Shown here piece by piece: positions 37,146 through 46,380 of a stretch of 64,000 nt of DNA; position 1 is the first letter of the stretch, and every line of letters begins with the position of its first letter. This stretch comes from Pararhizobium sp. (lineage in GTDB: Bacteria > Pseudomonadota > Alphaproteobacteria > Rhizobiales > Rhizobiaceae), in the NCBI GenBank assembly GCA_030655075.1, contig JAURWE010000142.1:62001-126000 (forward strand), given 5' to 3'. The notes under the pieces were generated by a model. It did not search any database, was not told where the DNA came from, and saw only the letters and a program-made list of their open reading frames with translations. A program made the position numbers and the translations under genes.

Positions 37146-37880
37146 TCACGCTTGCTTTAAGGTCGGCTCTGCTCTTAAACGAACTTCGAACCGGTTCGCT
37201 GAGACGGACCGCGTTTCAAGATATTCGAACTGAAGAAGAAGTTTTTTCAGTTGCTGAGACCCGTAGTTTTGGGGCTTGAAAGACGGGTCTGCCGTGCGAA
37301 GTGCTGCAGACAACGTCGATGTATCGATCCAACTCTTTATATCGGGATTAACGGATAACATGGCGGTCCTAAGTATCCGCCACAGCTTGCTTGCGTTGGC
37401 AGACTTTGGAGCGAGGGCCTTATCCTGCATTCCAAAAGCACTCTTCCCGGGAGTCTTCTCCATATCAATGAATTTCCCGCAAGCCTTGCGGAACTGCAAA
37501 CTTGCCTTTGAGGTTCCCAGTCCAACCACAGTCTTGCCTCGCTCCCTGATCCGCATGGCAACCGGGGTAAAATCACTGTCGGATGTCACCAGACAAAATA
37601 CATCAGCCCGACCGAGGTACAGCATCTCCACGGCATCCATGGCAATGGTCATATCGGCAGCATTCTTTCCAGCCCCGCCAACAGCAAAGCATGGCTTGAG
37701 AGCATGCGTTGGAGCCAGATCAAGCCAGGGCTTCAAACAGGCAAGTGCAAAATTTCCATAAATTCTGCGAGAGAATATCGATCCGAACTGCTCGCACTGA
37801 TTGATGATATGGCCAGCCATTCCGGCAGCAATATTTTCCGCATCGATGAAAACCGCCACAGTCTTTGGTTTGTCGCCCAT
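37146..37880 (-). CDS. NYN domain protein with C-terminal LOTUS/OST-HTH domain
   Basis: A 244-residue protein. Residues 8-150 form a NYN (PIN-like nuclease) domain with FIDAENIAAG at the N-terminal metal site, a central Asp (MTIAMDAVEM) and SDSDFTPVA completing the acidic set. Residues about 165-240 match LOTUS/OST-HTH RNA-binding modules (SFKPQNYGSQQLKKLL). Members (LabA-like) are predicted RNases. GGAG five bases before the ATG supports this start. Its GC content and codon choice are visibly lower than those of the flanking genes, suggesting acquisition by transfer. Confidence 0.85.
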   Translation of the reverse strand: MGDKPKTVAVFIDAENIAAGMAGHIINQCEQFGSIFSRRIYGNFALACLKPWLDLAPTHALKPCFAVGGAGKNAADMTIAMDAVEMLYLGRADVFCLVTSDSDFTPVAMRIRERGKTVVGLGTSKASLQFRKACGKFIDMEKTPGKSAFGMQDKALAPKSANASKLWRILRTAMLSVNPDIKSWIDTSTLSAALRTADPSFKPQNYGSQQLKKLLLQFEYLETRSVSANRFEVRLRAEPTLKQA

Positions 37881-37983
37881 TCCTTCTCCATAGTGCACCA
37901 ACTGCACTACCGAGCATAAAAAACAAACAGCATCCGGGCAATCGGCTGCTTCAGCCTTTGGTTGTAAAGGTTAATGCATATGT

Positions 37984-39663
37984 TCACCGGTCGCGAAAAC
38001 GGTTGGTGATCGGGTAGCGCCGGTCGCGGCCAAAATTCTTCTTGGTGATCTTCACGCCCGGTGCGGACTGGCGGCGCTTGTATTCGGCGATGTAGAGCAA
38101 ATGCTCGATCCGGTGCACCGTTGCCACGTCATGGCCGCGCGCGACGATCTCCTCCGTGCCCATTTCCTTCTCCACCAGGCATTCGAGAATGTCGTCGAGA
38201 ACAGGATAGGGTGGCAGCGAATCCTGGTCGGTCTGGTTCGGCCGCAGCTCGGCAGAGGGTGCCTTGTCGATGATGTTCTTCGGGATCACCTCACCCGATG
38301 GACCGAGCGCCGTCGGCGGCACCGTCGTGTTGCGCCAGCGCGAAATCGCATAGACCTGCATCTTGTAGAGGTCCTTGATCGGGTTGAAGCCGCCGTTCAT
38401 GTCGCCATAGAGCGTCGCATAGCCGACCGACATTTCAGACTTGTTGCCCGTGGTCACCACCATCGAGCCGAACTTGTTCGACAGCGCCATCAGGATCGTG
38501 CCGCGTGTCCGGCTCTGCAGGTTTTCCTCGGTGATCCCCGGCTCTGTCCCTTCGAAAGTCTCGGCCAGCGCCGACATAAAGCCCTTCACCGGCTCCTCGA
38601 TCGGCATGATGTCATAGGCGCAGCCCAGCGCCTTGGCGCAATCCTCGGCATCCTTGAACGAGTCTTCCGACGTGTAGCGATAGGGCAGCATGACAGTGCG
38701 CACCCGCTCTTCGCCCAGCGCATCGACGGCAATCGCCGCGCAGATCGCCGAATCGATGCCGCCCGACAGGCCGAGCACGACATTCTTGAAGCCGTTCTTG
38801 TTGACGTAATCACGGAAGCCGAGAAGGCAGGCGCGATAGTCGGCCTCCTCGCGCTCGGGAATGCGCGACATCGGCCCGTCGGTGCAGCTCCAGCCGCCCG
38901 CGCCCTTCTTCCAGGTCGTGACATTGACCGTCTCTTCGAACTGGCTCATCTGGAAGGCCAGTCCCTTGTCGGCATTGAAGGCGAAGCTGGCGCCATCGAA
39001 CACCAGTTCGTCCTGCCCGCCGACCTGGTTGGCAAAGATCAGCGGCAGGCCGGTCTCGATCACCTGGCGGAGCACCACCTGATGGCGCACATCGACCTTG
39101 CCGCGATAATAGGGCGAGCCGTTCGGCACCAAAAGCAGTTCCGCGCCGCTCTCGGCCAGCGTCTCGCAGACGCCCATGTCGTTCCAGATCTCCTCGCAGA
39201 TCGGCACGCCGAGCCGCACGCCGCGAAAGTTGACCGGGCCGGGCATGGCGCCTTCGACAAACACACGTTTCTCGTCGAATTCGCCGTAGTTCGGCAGGTC
39301 GATCTTGTCGCGCAGCACGAGGATCTTGCCGCCGTCGAGCACGGCGACCGAATTGTGCCGCCCGCGCTCGCCCTGGCGGGGAAAGCCGATGATGACTCCA
39401 GGGCCGCCGTCTGCCGTCTCACCGGCCAAAGCATCGACCGCCTCGCGGCATTTTTCCAGAAAGGCCGGCTTCAGAACCAGATCTTCCGGCGGATAGCCTG
39501 AGATGAAAAGTTCAGTGAAAAGAACGAGATCCGCGCCCTGGCGCGCCGCATCTGCCCGCGCTTCGCGGGCCTTGGCCAGATTTCCAGAGACATCGCCGAC
39601 CGTCGGATTGAGCTGGGCAATCGCGATGCGGAACGTCGTGGAGATGGTTTTTTGCGCGGTCAT
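37984..39663 (-). CDS. nadE: Glutamine-dependent NAD+ synthetase
   Basis: This enzyme amidates deamido-NAD to NAD+. The 559-residue two-domain protein has an N-terminal nitrilase-type glutaminase (TELFISGYPPEDL with Glu, VLRDKIDLPNYGEFDEKR with Lys, GVPICEEIW with Cys) and a C-terminal ammonia-dependent synthase with the PP-loop LGLSGGIDSA near residue 300 and TTGNKSEMSVGY. The ATG at 39661-39663 is preferred to a 37-codon extension full of Cys/His/Arg that has no ribosome site. Single gene, divergent from the LTA-synthase-type gene. Confidence 0.96.
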   Translation of the reverse strand: MTAQKTISTTFRIAIAQLNPTVGDVSGNLAKAREARADAARQGADLVLFTELFISGYPPEDLVLKPAFLEKCREAVDALAGETADGGPGVIIGFPRQGERGRHNSVAVLDGGKILVLRDKIDLPNYGEFDEKRVFVEGAMPGPVNFRGVRLGVPICEEIWNDMGVCETLAESGAELLLVPNGSPYYRGKVDVRHQVVLRQVIETGLPLIFANQVGGQDELVFDGASFAFNADKGLAFQMSQFEETVNVTTWKKGAGGWSCTDGPMSRIPEREEADYRACLLGFRDYVNKNGFKNVVLGLSGGIDSAICAAIAVDALGEERVRTVMLPYRYTSEDSFKDAEDCAKALGCAYDIMPIEEPVKGFMSALAETFEGTEPGITEENLQSRTRGTILMALSNKFGSMVVTTGNKSEMSVGYATLYGDMNGGFNPIKDLYKMQVYAISRWRNTTVPPTALGPSGEVIPKNIIDKAPSAELRPNQTDQDSLPPYPVLDDILECLVEKEMGTEEIVARGHDVATVHRIEHLLYIAEYKRRQSAPGVKITKKNFGRDRRYPITNRFRDR

Positions 39664-39924
39664 GGCATGCCTGTGATCAAGAGTGTCTGCGTGCCTTGTT
39701 TTAGCGCAACTGGCGCCATTCTGACCAGTGTCGGGTCGGCATATTCGCTGTGTGCAAATCGCATTGCGCAACAACGTGCAATTTATTCGCCGGCTGCAAA
39801 ATCACAGCCGCAACGAAATCCGCAGTTGCACGTTTCAGCAATCGTTCATCTCCTGTTCAAGATGAAGGTTTTATGACATTTGAGTGAACCTTACATGATA
39901 TTTCCATGACAGCCGGAGAGTGCC

Positions 39925-41856
39925 TTGGTCGTTCTGAATTCGAGTATCGCCGAGACGCGCGCCTCTGATGGCTTCCAGACTGAATACGATCTCGTCTCGC
40001 GTCATGGCAAGGTGATCGCCGTCGCCGGCTCTGTAGCCCTGTCGCTGAGCCTTGCCATCGCCATCGTCTTCATCGTCGAAGTCATCGCGCGCAGCTCGTT
40101 TTCCGACACGCTTGCCTATTTCATGGATCCGATGCGCCCGGCCTGGACGACGGTCGGCATCTTCTTTCTCGTCTTCCTGTCGGTCGATGCCATCCTCGGC
40201 CGCGAGCAGAAATCGGTGCTGCTGCTGGCGCCGCTGGCGCTGATCCCGGCGTTCGTGTCGCACCAGAAGCAGATCTATCTGTCCGATCCGCTCTACCCGA
40301 CCGATTTCCTGTTCGGCCGCCAGATCATGGAGCTCATGCCCGTTCTGGTGCGCGACCGCCCCTGGACCGCCGTCGGCATGGTGGTCGGCATCGTCGTCTT
40401 TCTCGCCCTGTTCGTCTGGTCGGTGCGCTACGCTTGGCGCAATTTCCCGAAACTGTCGGGCAAGGCCCGTCTGATCCGTCTCGCCATCGCCGTGCCGGTT
40501 CTCACCGCCTTCGTCTCGCTGATGGACTACAACAGCTTCTCCTGGGTGCGCGACCGGCTGAACGTCATTCCGATGATGTACGACCAGACGGAAAATTATC
40601 GCCACAACGGCTTCATCATGGCCTTTGGCCTCAATCTGCCGATGGCCAACGTCACGGCGCCCGCCGGCTACATGCTCGACGCTATCGACAAGATCCCGAC
40701 CAAGCCCGTGGGTGCTGGAACCAGCCACCGCCGCAAGCCTGACGTCATCGTGCTGATGAGCGAATCCTTCTGGGACCCGACCCAGTTGCCCAACGTCAAG
40801 CTGTCGCCCGATCCGATGCCGACGGTTCGCGCCATGCAGTCCGGAACAGTGTTCTCGCCGGAGTTCGGCGGCATGACCGCCAATGTCGAATTCGAGGCGC
40901 TGACCGGCTTCTCCAATGCTTTCCTGCCCTATGGCAGCATTCCCTACCAGCAGTATGTCCGCAACCCGATCCCGTCGTTGGCGACGTTCTTCCGGGGTGA
41001 AGGTTATGTCTCGCGCGCCGTGCATCCGTTCCAGAAATGGTTCTGGAACCGCAGCGCCGTCTACAAGGCCTTCGGTTTCCAGCAGTTCCGCTCGGAAGAG
41101 AACATGCCGCCAATGCAGAAGCGCGGCATCTTCGCCTCGGACGAATCGCTGACCAAGGAAATCATCCGCCAGGCCGACGCCCTGCGTGATCCCTTCTTCT
41201 TCTTCGCCGTGACGCTGCAGGGTCACGGTCCCTATGAGGCCAACCGCTACGTCAAGAACACGATCAAGGTCGAAGGCGACATGCCGCTTGCCGACAAGCA
41301 GGTGCTGGCCACCTACGCGCAGGGCATCAAGGAAGCCGACGACAGCCTGAAAATGCTGATGGACTGGGCGAAGACCCGCGACCGCGAAACGATCATCGTG
41401 CTGTTCGGCGATCACCTGCCGCCGCTGAACACGGTCTATTCGAGCACCGGCTACATGAAGGGCATCACCGCCGAGCGCAAGGGCCCGCTTGGCCAGATGA
41501 AGAAGCAGCACGAGACGCCGCTTGTCGTCTGGTCCAGCAAGACGGGCGTGCAGAAGGATATCGGCAGCATTAGCCCGGCCTTCCTGTCCTACAACATCCT
41601 CAAGACAGCAGGATTCGAGCATCCTTATTACACCGGCTTCCTCGGCAAGGTTTATGATCGCTTCCGTATCATCGACCGCTATATGACCGTCGACACCAAG
41701 GGTGAAGCCCTGCCCGACTGGTCGCGCAAGAAGAGCGTGGATTCGACCATCCGGGACTACCGCTTCCTGCAGCACGACATGATGTTTGGCAAGCGCTACG
41801 GCATGGACCGCTTCTTCCGCTCGCACGGCGATCTGATGGCATCAGGCGGCCTCTGA
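39925..41856 (+). CDS. LTA synthase family phosphoglycerol transferase (sulfatase fold)
   Basis: A 643-residue inner-membrane enzyme: about five N-terminal transmembrane helices (residues 28-210) and a periplasmic alkaline-phosphatase-fold domain. The metal and nucleophile segments are VIVLMSESFWDPT, GMTANVEFEALTGF (with the Thr nucleophile), HPFQKWFWNR and FGDHLPPL. Family members move phosphoglycerol from phosphatidylglycerol to polymers; in rhizobia cyclic glucan is a known acceptor (CgmB, OpgB relatives), but this protein may have another target. TTG start with GGAGAG four bases before it; the nearby ATG is out of frame. Confidence 0.85.
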   Translation: MVVLNSSIAETRASDGFQTEYDLVSRHGKVIAVAGSVALSLSLAIAIVFIVEVIARSSFSDTLAYFMDPMRPAWTTVGIFFLVFLSVDAILGREQKSVLLLAPLALIPAFVSHQKQIYLSDPLYPTDFLFGRQIMELMPVLVRDRPWTAVGMVVGIVVFLALFVWSVRYAWRNFPKLSGKARLIRLAIAVPVLTAFVSLMDYNSFSWVRDRLNVIPMMYDQTENYRHNGFIMAFGLNLPMANVTAPAGYMLDAIDKIPTKPVGAGTSHRRKPDVIVLMSESFWDPTQLPNVKLSPDPMPTVRAMQSGTVFSPEFGGMTANVEFEALTGFSNAFLPYGSIPYQQYVRNPIPSLATFFRGEGYVSRAVHPFQKWFWNRSAVYKAFGFQQFRSEENMPPMQKRGIFASDESLTKEIIRQADALRDPFFFFAVTLQGHGPYEANRYVKNTIKVEGDMPLADKQVLATYAQGIKEADDSLKMLMDWAKTRDRETIIVLFGDHLPPLNTVYSSTGYMKGITAERKGPLGQMKKQHETPLVVWSSKTGVQKDIGSISPAFLSYNILKTAGFEHPYYTGFLGKVYDRFRIIDRYMTVDTKGEALPDWSRKKSVDSTIRDYRFLQHDMMFGKRYGMDRFFRSHGDLMASGGL

Positions 41857-41931
41857 TACGCAAATCATCATTGCTGCGGCGGCGCGTGCCGTCGTAGGGT
41901 CCGCGCACGAAGACAGCAGCGGAGCCCGGCT

Positions 41932-42483
41932 ATGAAGAACATCAACGATTTCGCCAAGGCGGTTTTCGGCAAGACGCCGGACGAACTGGCAGCAACCGAG
42001 AGGCTCGTCCTTGAGCACGCGGCCAACCGCCTGCCGCTGTCCAGCGACATCAATGCCGAACTGGATGCCGGCGACGGTTTCGGCGAAAAACTGGCCGATG
42101 GCATCGCCCGGGTCGGCGGCTCCTGGGGCTTCATCATCGGCTTCGTGATTTTTCTGGTTGTATGGGCCACAGCCAACACCATCCTTCTGACGCGCGACGC
42201 CTTCGATCCTTACCCGTTCATCTTCCTCAATCTGCTTTTGTCGATGATTGCAGCGCTTCAGGCGCCGGTCATAATGATGTCCCAGAACCGCCAGTCGGAG
42301 CGCGACCGCTACGCCGCGCAAAAGGACTACGAGGTCAATCTGAAGGCGGAAATCGAGCTTTTGGCCCTGCATCACAAGTTCGACAGGCTGCTTGCAGAGG
42401 ATGTCAAAGAGTTGCGGGACGAAGTCATGCGATTGAGCGGATTGATCACTGCGGCTCAGCAAAACGCCGGACAAAACACCTGA
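41932..42483 (+). CDS. DUF1003 membrane protein
   Basis: A 183-residue protein with a helical N-terminus, two transmembrane helices (about 62-82 and 95-118) and a charged C-terminal coiled-coil tail. The sequence ADGIARVGGSWGFIIGF and VIMMSQNRQSERDR is the DUF1003 signature. Function is unknown. It lies 75 bases after the phosphoglycerol transferase on the same strand and has an AGCGGAG ribosome site. Confidence 0.88.
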   Translation: MKNINDFAKAVFGKTPDELAATERLVLEHAANRLPLSSDINAELDAGDGFGEKLADGIARVGGSWGFIIGFVIFLVVWATANTILLTRDAFDPYPFIFLNLLLSMIAALQAPVIMMSQNRQSERDRYAAQKDYEVNLKAEIELLALHHKFDRLLAEDVKELRDEVMRLSGLITAAQQNAGQNT

Positions 42484-42627
42484 TCAACCTCTGTACCAAA
42501 GCAAAAATGCAACGAATAGGTGTATAACTTTCCATAACAACTTAGTAAGAGAAAGTTAATATCCGGGGAACACCATAAAGGTGTAAATTTGGCCATTGCG
42601 GCAAAATCACTTTACCCGGAGTTGCAG

Positions 42628-43050
42628 ATGCGTGCCGTCAAGGCTCTTCCGCAGGACCAATCAGGCGCAGCAGCGCTTGAATTTGCCATTCTTGCACCCG
42701 TTTTCCTCATGATCGTTTTCTCGATCATCGCCTATGGCATCTACCTCAGCACCGCAAACACGATCGAACAGATCGCCGCCGATGCCGCGCGCACGGCTGT
42801 CGCCGGCCTGTCTGAAAAGGAGCGGCAGGACCTGGCGACGGACTATATTCGCGTCTCGACGCTGAACCAGACGTTCCTCGACCGCGACAAGCTGACGGTG
42901 GCCGTCAAGGATGACAGCGCCAACAAGAGCCAGTTCACGGTCACCGTCACGTACGACGCCAGCGGTCTGCCGATCTGGACCCTTTTTTCCTTCGCTCTGC
43001 CCGGAACAGAAATCCGCCGCTACGCGACCATCCGCACCGGGGGAATTTGA
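42628..43050 (+). CDS. TadE-like pilus assembly protein
   Basis: A 140-residue pseudopilin-like protein. After a short leader, GAAALEFAILAPVFLMIVFSIIAYGIYL (key residues G-Glu then a hydrophobic helix) is the TadE_G signature, cleaved by TadV-type prepilin peptidase before the hydrophobic stretch. The ATG at 42628 has GGAG seven bases upstream. It ends one base before the next gene, a TadG-like protein, so the two are coupled. No tad secretion ATPase or peptidase genes are in the window. Confidence 0.85.
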   Translation: MRAVKALPQDQSGAAALEFAILAPVFLMIVFSIIAYGIYLSTANTIEQIAADAARTAVAGLSEKERQDLATDYIRVSTLNQTFLDRDKLTVAVKDDSANKSQFTVTVTYDASGLPIWTLFSFALPGTEIRRYATIRTGGI

Positions 43051-43051
43051 C

Positions 43052-44779
43052 ATGCTGCAAACAGCCCGCCACCTGTTTCGAAGCACAGACGGCAATATTG
43101 CCGTAGCCGGCGCCCTTGTCATGCCGCTGATGCTCCTGTCCATCGCGCTCGGCGTCGACTATGCCTATCTGTCCCTGCAGCGCCGAAATCTTCAGGCGAC
43201 GGCTGATCTGGCCGCCATTGCCGCTGCCGCCAACGTCGCCAACCGCAACACCGCAACGCTCGACTATTTCCGCATGAACGGGCTCAACATCCTGCTCAAG
43301 GACAAGAGTGGCGTCCTGCAATCGCCCGATCCGATCGTGTCCTTCGACGCATCAAGCGCCATTAAAATGGGTATCGCCACCGTCACGCCCGGCCGCTATG
43401 TCCCGAACGCGGCCCTGGCCGCCGGGTCGCGCTTCTCGGAAGGCCAGGCGGATGCCGATGCTGTGCGCATGTCGATCAGTAAGGAAGGCGAGTTTTTCAT
43501 CGCCGGCATGTTCGCCAAGCCTCCAGTCCTCACCGTGACAGGCACCGCCGCCCGAACCAAGGTCGCTGCTTTCTCGGTCGGCTCGCGCCTTGCCAGCCTC
43601 AACGACGGGCTCCTGAACGCCATCCTCGGCCAGATGCTGGGAACGACCGTGTCCCTGAATGTCATGGACTACAACGCGCTTGTCGATGCCGACATTGAGA
43701 TCCAGCCGTTCCTCAAGCTTTTGGCCACAGACCTGAACCTGACGACCGCCACCTATGAGGACGTGCTCCAGGCCAACCTGACCATTCCGAAGCTGCTGAA
43801 ATCCATGCGTGGACTGCAGGGCCTTTCGGCAACCACGCTGTCGGCCCTGAAGGCGCTCAATATCGCGACGTCAAAAAACAACGAGACCTTCACGCTGGCG
43901 CAGATCCTCAATATCGACCCGAAGCAGGCCATCTCGGTCGATGCCGGTTCGAACTGGCTGATGAAAGTCTCGGCGCTGAAGATCATTTCCGCCGCCGCCT
44001 CGCTGGCAAACGGCAAGAACCAGATCGCCATCGATACGGGCCTGACCCTGCCGGGCCTGGCATCCGTGACGCTGAACCTTGCCATCGGCGAGCCGCCGGT
44101 GCAAACGCCGAGCAACCGGCTGGGCGCCGTCGGTTCCGCCGTCCGGACGGCGCAAACGCGCCTTGGCGTCAATGTCTCGATCAACGGCCTGACACTTTTG
44201 GCTGGCCTGCGGGTCGACCTGCCGCTCTATGTCGAAGTCGCCTATGCGGAAGCGCAACTCGCCGATATCCGGTGTTATGGCGGCGCACCGACCAACGCCG
44301 CCGTCTCGGTCGATGTCGTCCCCGGCATCGCCGAAATCGCCATCGGCAAGGTAGATCCGTCGGTTCTGTCGGATTTCTCCAAGGACGCACGCGTCGTCCC
44401 GGCACGGCTGGTCGATTCTCTGCTGCTGAAGATCGACGGCATCGCCCATGTCGAAGCAAAAAATCTGAAGCCGTCACGGCTCGATTTCAGCCCCGCAGAA
44501 ATCGCCCGGGGCGACCTCAAGAACGTCTCGACCAAGGACGCCCTCACCTCGGCCACCCAGACCCTGCTCAACAATCTCGATGTCGACATCAAAATCCTGA
44601 TGCTGACGCTGGGAACGCCCAAGGCGCTTCAGAACGCACTAGCCCAGACATTGGCAGGCGTTACACCGCAGGTCGACCAGTTGATCTACAACCTCCTGCT
44701 GCTCGTCGGCGTCAAGATCGGCGAAGCCGATGTGCGTGTCACCGGGGTCGGCTGCCAGCCGTCAGTGCTCGTTCAGTAG
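43052..44779 (+). CDS. TadG-like pilus assembly protein
   Basis: A 575-residue protein with a TadG N-terminus (STDGNIAVAGALVMPLMLLSIALGVDYA, one transmembrane helix near 18-42) and a long extracytoplasmic region with an imidelysin-free, DUF2134-like beta-rich architecture. It has only two late Cys and no von Willebrand MIDAS motif, unlike the two TadG-like proteins at 48-51 kb. The ATG sits one base past the tadE-like stop with a GGGGG ribosome site. It likely anchors pilus or envelope structures. Confidence 0.82.
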   Translation: MLQTARHLFRSTDGNIAVAGALVMPLMLLSIALGVDYAYLSLQRRNLQATADLAAIAAAANVANRNTATLDYFRMNGLNILLKDKSGVLQSPDPIVSFDASSAIKMGIATVTPGRYVPNAALAAGSRFSEGQADADAVRMSISKEGEFFIAGMFAKPPVLTVTGTAARTKVAAFSVGSRLASLNDGLLNAILGQMLGTTVSLNVMDYNALVDADIEIQPFLKLLATDLNLTTATYEDVLQANLTIPKLLKSMRGLQGLSATTLSALKALNIATSKNNETFTLAQILNIDPKQAISVDAGSNWLMKVSALKIISAAASLANGKNQIAIDTGLTLPGLASVTLNLAIGEPPVQTPSNRLGAVGSAVRTAQTRLGVNVSINGLTLLAGLRVDLPLYVEVAYAEAQLADIRCYGGAPTNAAVSVDVVPGIAEIAIGKVDPSVLSDFSKDARVVPARLVDSLLLKIDGIAHVEAKNLKPSRLDFSPAEIARGDLKNVSTKDALTSATQTLLNNLDVDIKILMLTLGTPKALQNALAQTLAGVTPQVDQLIYNLLLLVGVKIGEADVRVTGVGCQPSVLVQ

Positions 44780-44897
44780 TGTAATCCGGCGGGCCGTGAA
44801 TAAATCGGCCCCCCGCCTCGTTATAGGTTGGCACACTGTATGGTGCCGGCAGAGAATCCTCAAAATTGCCGCCACCGCCAACGAATGGTCAAACGGC

Positions 44898-45866
44898 ATG
44901 AACTTTGTTTCCCAGCCACGCTTCGCAGCTAAACGCCATCCGCGCGGCACGACCCGCAGCGGCCTGATCGGCAATCCGGCCTTTCTGATCGGTCTGAAGA
45001 CCGTCGCGCGCGACCTGATCACCCTCCACGAACAGTGCCCGAAGGCCTACCGTCTCGTTTCCTCGCAGCAGAAATGGCTGCTGACGCAGGCCGCCTACGC
45101 TCTTCATCTCGAGCGCGCCCCCGGAAAACCGCTGTCGGGCATCACCGCGAGCCGCCTCCTCGACATCATCGTCACCTCCGGCGCCGCCAGCCGCAACACG
45201 ACCACGGCGTTCCTGGCCGAACTCATTGCCTATCGCCTGCTGCGCCCTACGCCCGACAACCCGAACAGGCGCAGCCGGCCGTTGGAAACCACCGAAATCA
45301 GCGATCAGGTCATGACCAGCTGGTTTCTCCACCACATGGGCGTGCTCGACCTGATCGACGGCGGCGACAGGCAGGACCGTATTGCCGAAAACAACCGGCT
45401 TTTCCGCCTCGCCCAGCCGCTCGCGGCGCGGCGCCTGATCGCCGATCCGGCCTGGCGCGAACCACCCGAAAGCATCGGCATCTTTGTCTGGAGCCAGTCC
45501 GGTGCTGTCCTGATCGACGATCTGGTCGCCCGGATCGAAGGAACGGCACCCCTGAACGGAAAGCACAGTCTGGGCGAGCTGCGCCTGTCCGAACTCTCCG
45601 ATCGCTATCGTGTCTCTCCCACCCATATGCGCCGGGTCTTTGCCCGCGCCGAAAAGAAAAAATTGCTGGGCTGGCACGAACCGGGCCGCAAGGGCGGTGT
45701 CTGGATGTCCGAAAGCCTGCTCAGGGACTATGTGTCCTGGCAGGCTGTCAAGTTCGAGGCGCTGTCGGACGCCTACGACCAGGCCCTGGAACGCACGCTA
45801 GCCCCGGCCGACCTGCCGCTTCGGCGGGGTTTCCAAGGCATGTCCGTCAGTTGCTTGCAACAATGA
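44898..45866 (+). CDS. Winged-helix protein of unknown function
   Basis: A 322-residue protein not assigned to a named family. Two winged-helix-like segments are visible: SGITASRLLDIIVTSG with SRNTTTAFLAELIAYRLL near residues 75-115, and LSELSDRYRVSPTHMRRVFARAEKK near 230-260 followed by a wing (GRKGGVWMS). It may be a transcription factor with two DNA-binding domains. No clear ribosome site precedes the ATG, so the start is tentative. Its end overlaps the convergent GFA gene by 20 bases. Confidence 0.7.
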   Translation: MNFVSQPRFAAKRHPRGTTRSGLIGNPAFLIGLKTVARDLITLHEQCPKAYRLVSSQQKWLLTQAAYALHLERAPGKPLSGITASRLLDIIVTSGAASRNTTTAFLAELIAYRLLRPTPDNPNRRSRPLETTEISDQVMTSWFLHHMGVLDLIDGGDRQDRIAENNRLFRLAQPLAARRLIADPAWREPPESIGIFVWSQSGAVLIDDLVARIEGTAPLNGKHSLGELRLSELSDRYRVSPTHMRRVFARAEKKKLLGWHEPGRKGGVWMSESLLRDYVSWQAVKFEALSDAYDQALERTLAPADLPLRRGFQGMSVSCLQQ

Positions 45867-46266
45867 TATCGGGGCTGCTTTTGTCATATTGCGGCAACCC
45901 GTCGGTGATCTCGTAAAAATCACCCTTGTCGGCGCAGAAGATGTGCGAAGCACCGGTCAGCCCGGTCGGCAGATCGAATGCGCCGGCTTGGATCGAGGTA
46001 TCGCTCGATCCGTCCAGTTTCCAGAACAGCGCCGACCCGCAGGTCTTGCAAAATCCCCGCCGCGCTTCCTTGCTGGCATAATACCAGCTGACATTGTCGG
46101 CCCCTTCAACCTCAAGATCGGCGTCACTGACATTGGTCGAGGCATAATAAAGTCCGGTCTGCTTGCGGCATTGCGAGCAATGGCAATAGCTGACGTCCCG
46201 CAGAGGCCCCCGCGTTACCAGACGCACGGCACCGCAGAGACAGGAGCCTGTTTTTGTATCGGCCAT
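45847..46266 (-). CDS. GFA family (glutathione-dependent formaldehyde-activating/CENP-V) protein
   Basis: A 139-residue zinc protein with all ligand motifs: GSCLCGAVRL, CHCSQCRKQTG and FCKTCGSALF. The family was named for a supposed S-hydroxymethylglutathione synthase but its real roles are uncertain. It is overlapped by 20 bases at its 3' end by the winged-helix gene on the other strand. Confidence 0.88.
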   Translation of the reverse strand: MADTKTGSCLCGAVRLVTRGPLRDVSYCHCSQCRKQTGLYYASTNVSDADLEVEGADNVSWYYASKEARRGFCKTCGSALFWKLDGSSDTSIQAGAFDLPTGLTGASHIFCADKGDFYEITDGLPQYDKSSPDIIVASN

Positions 46267-46289
46267 CGATCACCCCATAAAACAAATGC

Positions 46290-46322
46290 AAAGAGGCCCA
46301 GCTTTGAAAGCTGGGCCTCTTT
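46290..46322. terminator. Perfect bidirectional terminator hairpin
   Basis: A perfect 15-bp stem (46290-46304 with 46308-46322) around a three-base loop, with A and T tracts at the two ends. On the minus strand it ends transcripts from the DAHP synthase gene before the GFA gene. Confidence 0.9.
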
Positions 46323-46380
46323 TGTCAATGGCGGAAGTCTGACAGGCAGGATCAACAGAACTGATCATGCCCATTGGCCA

